A DNA stretch of 12,898 nt from Acholeplasmatales bacterium DTU056 (GTDB taxonomy: Bacteria; Bacillota_I; Bacilli_A; ML615J-28; CAG-698): NCBI GenBank assembly GCA_001512985.1, contig LFRX01000047.1, forward strand, positions 1,298-14,195, given 5' to 3'. Below the pieces are notes generated by a model, which was given only the letters and a program-made list of their open reading frames with translations, had not been told where the DNA came from and did no database searches. Shown in pieces: positions 12,462 to 12,898 of this stretch. Position 1 is the stretch's first letter. Every line of letters starts with the position of its first letter. The position numbers and the translations under genes are program-made.

Positions 12462-12898
12462 ATGTACTTACAAACGATTTTTACCTTTAACAACCTCTTT
12501 TGGTTTTTCTTTGCACTAGTTAATTTTTCCCTAATTACTTTAATTTATAAATTATTTGGACGATTAGGTTTATTTACTTGGATAGCCATTGGAACATTTG
12601 TTGCTAATATACAAGTAATAAAGATGGTTGATTTGTTTGGCTTTAAACCAGCCACATTAGGAAATATTATGTATGGGACAATCTTTTTAGCGTCCGATTG
12701 CTTAACTGAAAAGTATGGTAAAAAAGATGCCCAAAAAAGTGTTTATTTAAGTTTTTTTATTTTAGTTTCAATGACCATTATTATGCAACTAGCATTACAG
12801 TTTAAACCAAGTCCCTATGACTTTATGCAAGAACATCTAGAAGCGATTTTTGATTTTGTTCCCCGAGTTGTGGCTGGAAGTTTAACTGCTTATATAAC
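12462..12898 (+). CDS. yhhQ: Queuosine precursor transporter, YhhQ/COG1738 family (partial, C-terminus beyond window)
   Basis: Membrane transporter that imports a queuosine precursor (preQ0, preQ1 or queuine, depending on the member). Only the first 145 codons are present. The translation begins MYLQTIFTFNNLFWFFFALV, and hydrophobic segments lie at about residues 10-30, 36-55, 68-82 and 95-112. The family-like block is TLGNIMYGTIFLASDCLTEKYGKKDA (65-90), with the conserved acidic ASDxLTEKYG core, followed by PRVVAGSLTAYI near the cut end. AGGAGG lies 10 nt before the ATG. The divergent arrangement with tgt supports the assignment. It is the only plus-strand gene in the window. Which precursor it carries cannot be told from this fragment. 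Confidence 0.85.
   Translation, partial: MYLQTIFTFNNLFWFFFALVNFSLITLIYKLFGRLGLFTWIAIGTFVANIQVIKMVDLFGFKPATLGNIMYGTIFLASDCLTEKYGKKDAQKSVYLSFFILVSMTIIMQLALQFKPSPYDFMQEHLEAIFDFVPRVVAGSLTAYI

Overview
The window looks like the chromosome of a low-GC, AT-rich, spore-forming member of the Bacillota, most likely a deep or reduced Bacilli lineage (Turicibacter, Haloplasma or RF39-like groups come to mind, but the sequence alone does not settle this). The evidence is the spoIIGA-sigE-sigG sporulation cassette beside ftsZ, strong AGGAGG ribosome sites, and TGA used as a normal stop (znuA and tgt end in TGA), which argues against mycoplasma-type code 4. Every gene except the last is on the minus strand, so transcription runs from right to left.

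Right end (about 10.3-12.9 kb): a divergent queuosine pair. tgt (queuine/preQ1 tRNA-ribosyltransferase) reads leftward and a YhhQ-type queuosine-precursor transporter, cut by the window edge, reads rightward from the same 89-bp promoter region. A lipoprotein of unknown function follows tgt one base later and ends at a clear terminator.

Middle (about 4.2-10.3 kb): cell wall, division and sporulation. ftsW/spoVE and murG form one unit, followed by ftsZ with its own promoter. No ftsA, divIB or murB lies between them. Two hairpin terminators separate ftsZ from spoIIGA-sigE-sigG, which encode the pro-sigma-E protease, the mother-cell sigma factor and the late forespore sigma factor. sigG has its own sigma-G/F-type promoter (GCATA-N18-CATTCTA). 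An RNA hairpin that would hide its ribosome site and start codon can form only in read-through transcripts from sigE.

Left end (1-4.2 kb): metal homeostasis. A small HMA metallochaperone, a P1B-type ATPase with CPG instead of CPC, and an Fnr-like regulator with an iron-sulfur-type cysteine set form one operon. Its promoter has a perfect TTGAC-N4-GTCAA box centred at -41.5 from the predicted start, where Fnr-family activators work, so the regulator probably controls its own operon. The box doubles as the stem of the sigG terminator. Next comes a zinc-uptake operon (znuA, then znuC cut by the window edge) with a consensus sigma-A promoter whose spacer holds a Zur-like operator.

No mobile elements, CRISPR arrays, tRNAs or rRNAs were seen, and no stretch of 300 bases lacks a gene. 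The strongest new material is regulatory: the sigG leader hairpin, and the Fnr-type autoregulatory switch on the unusual CPG ATPase operon.
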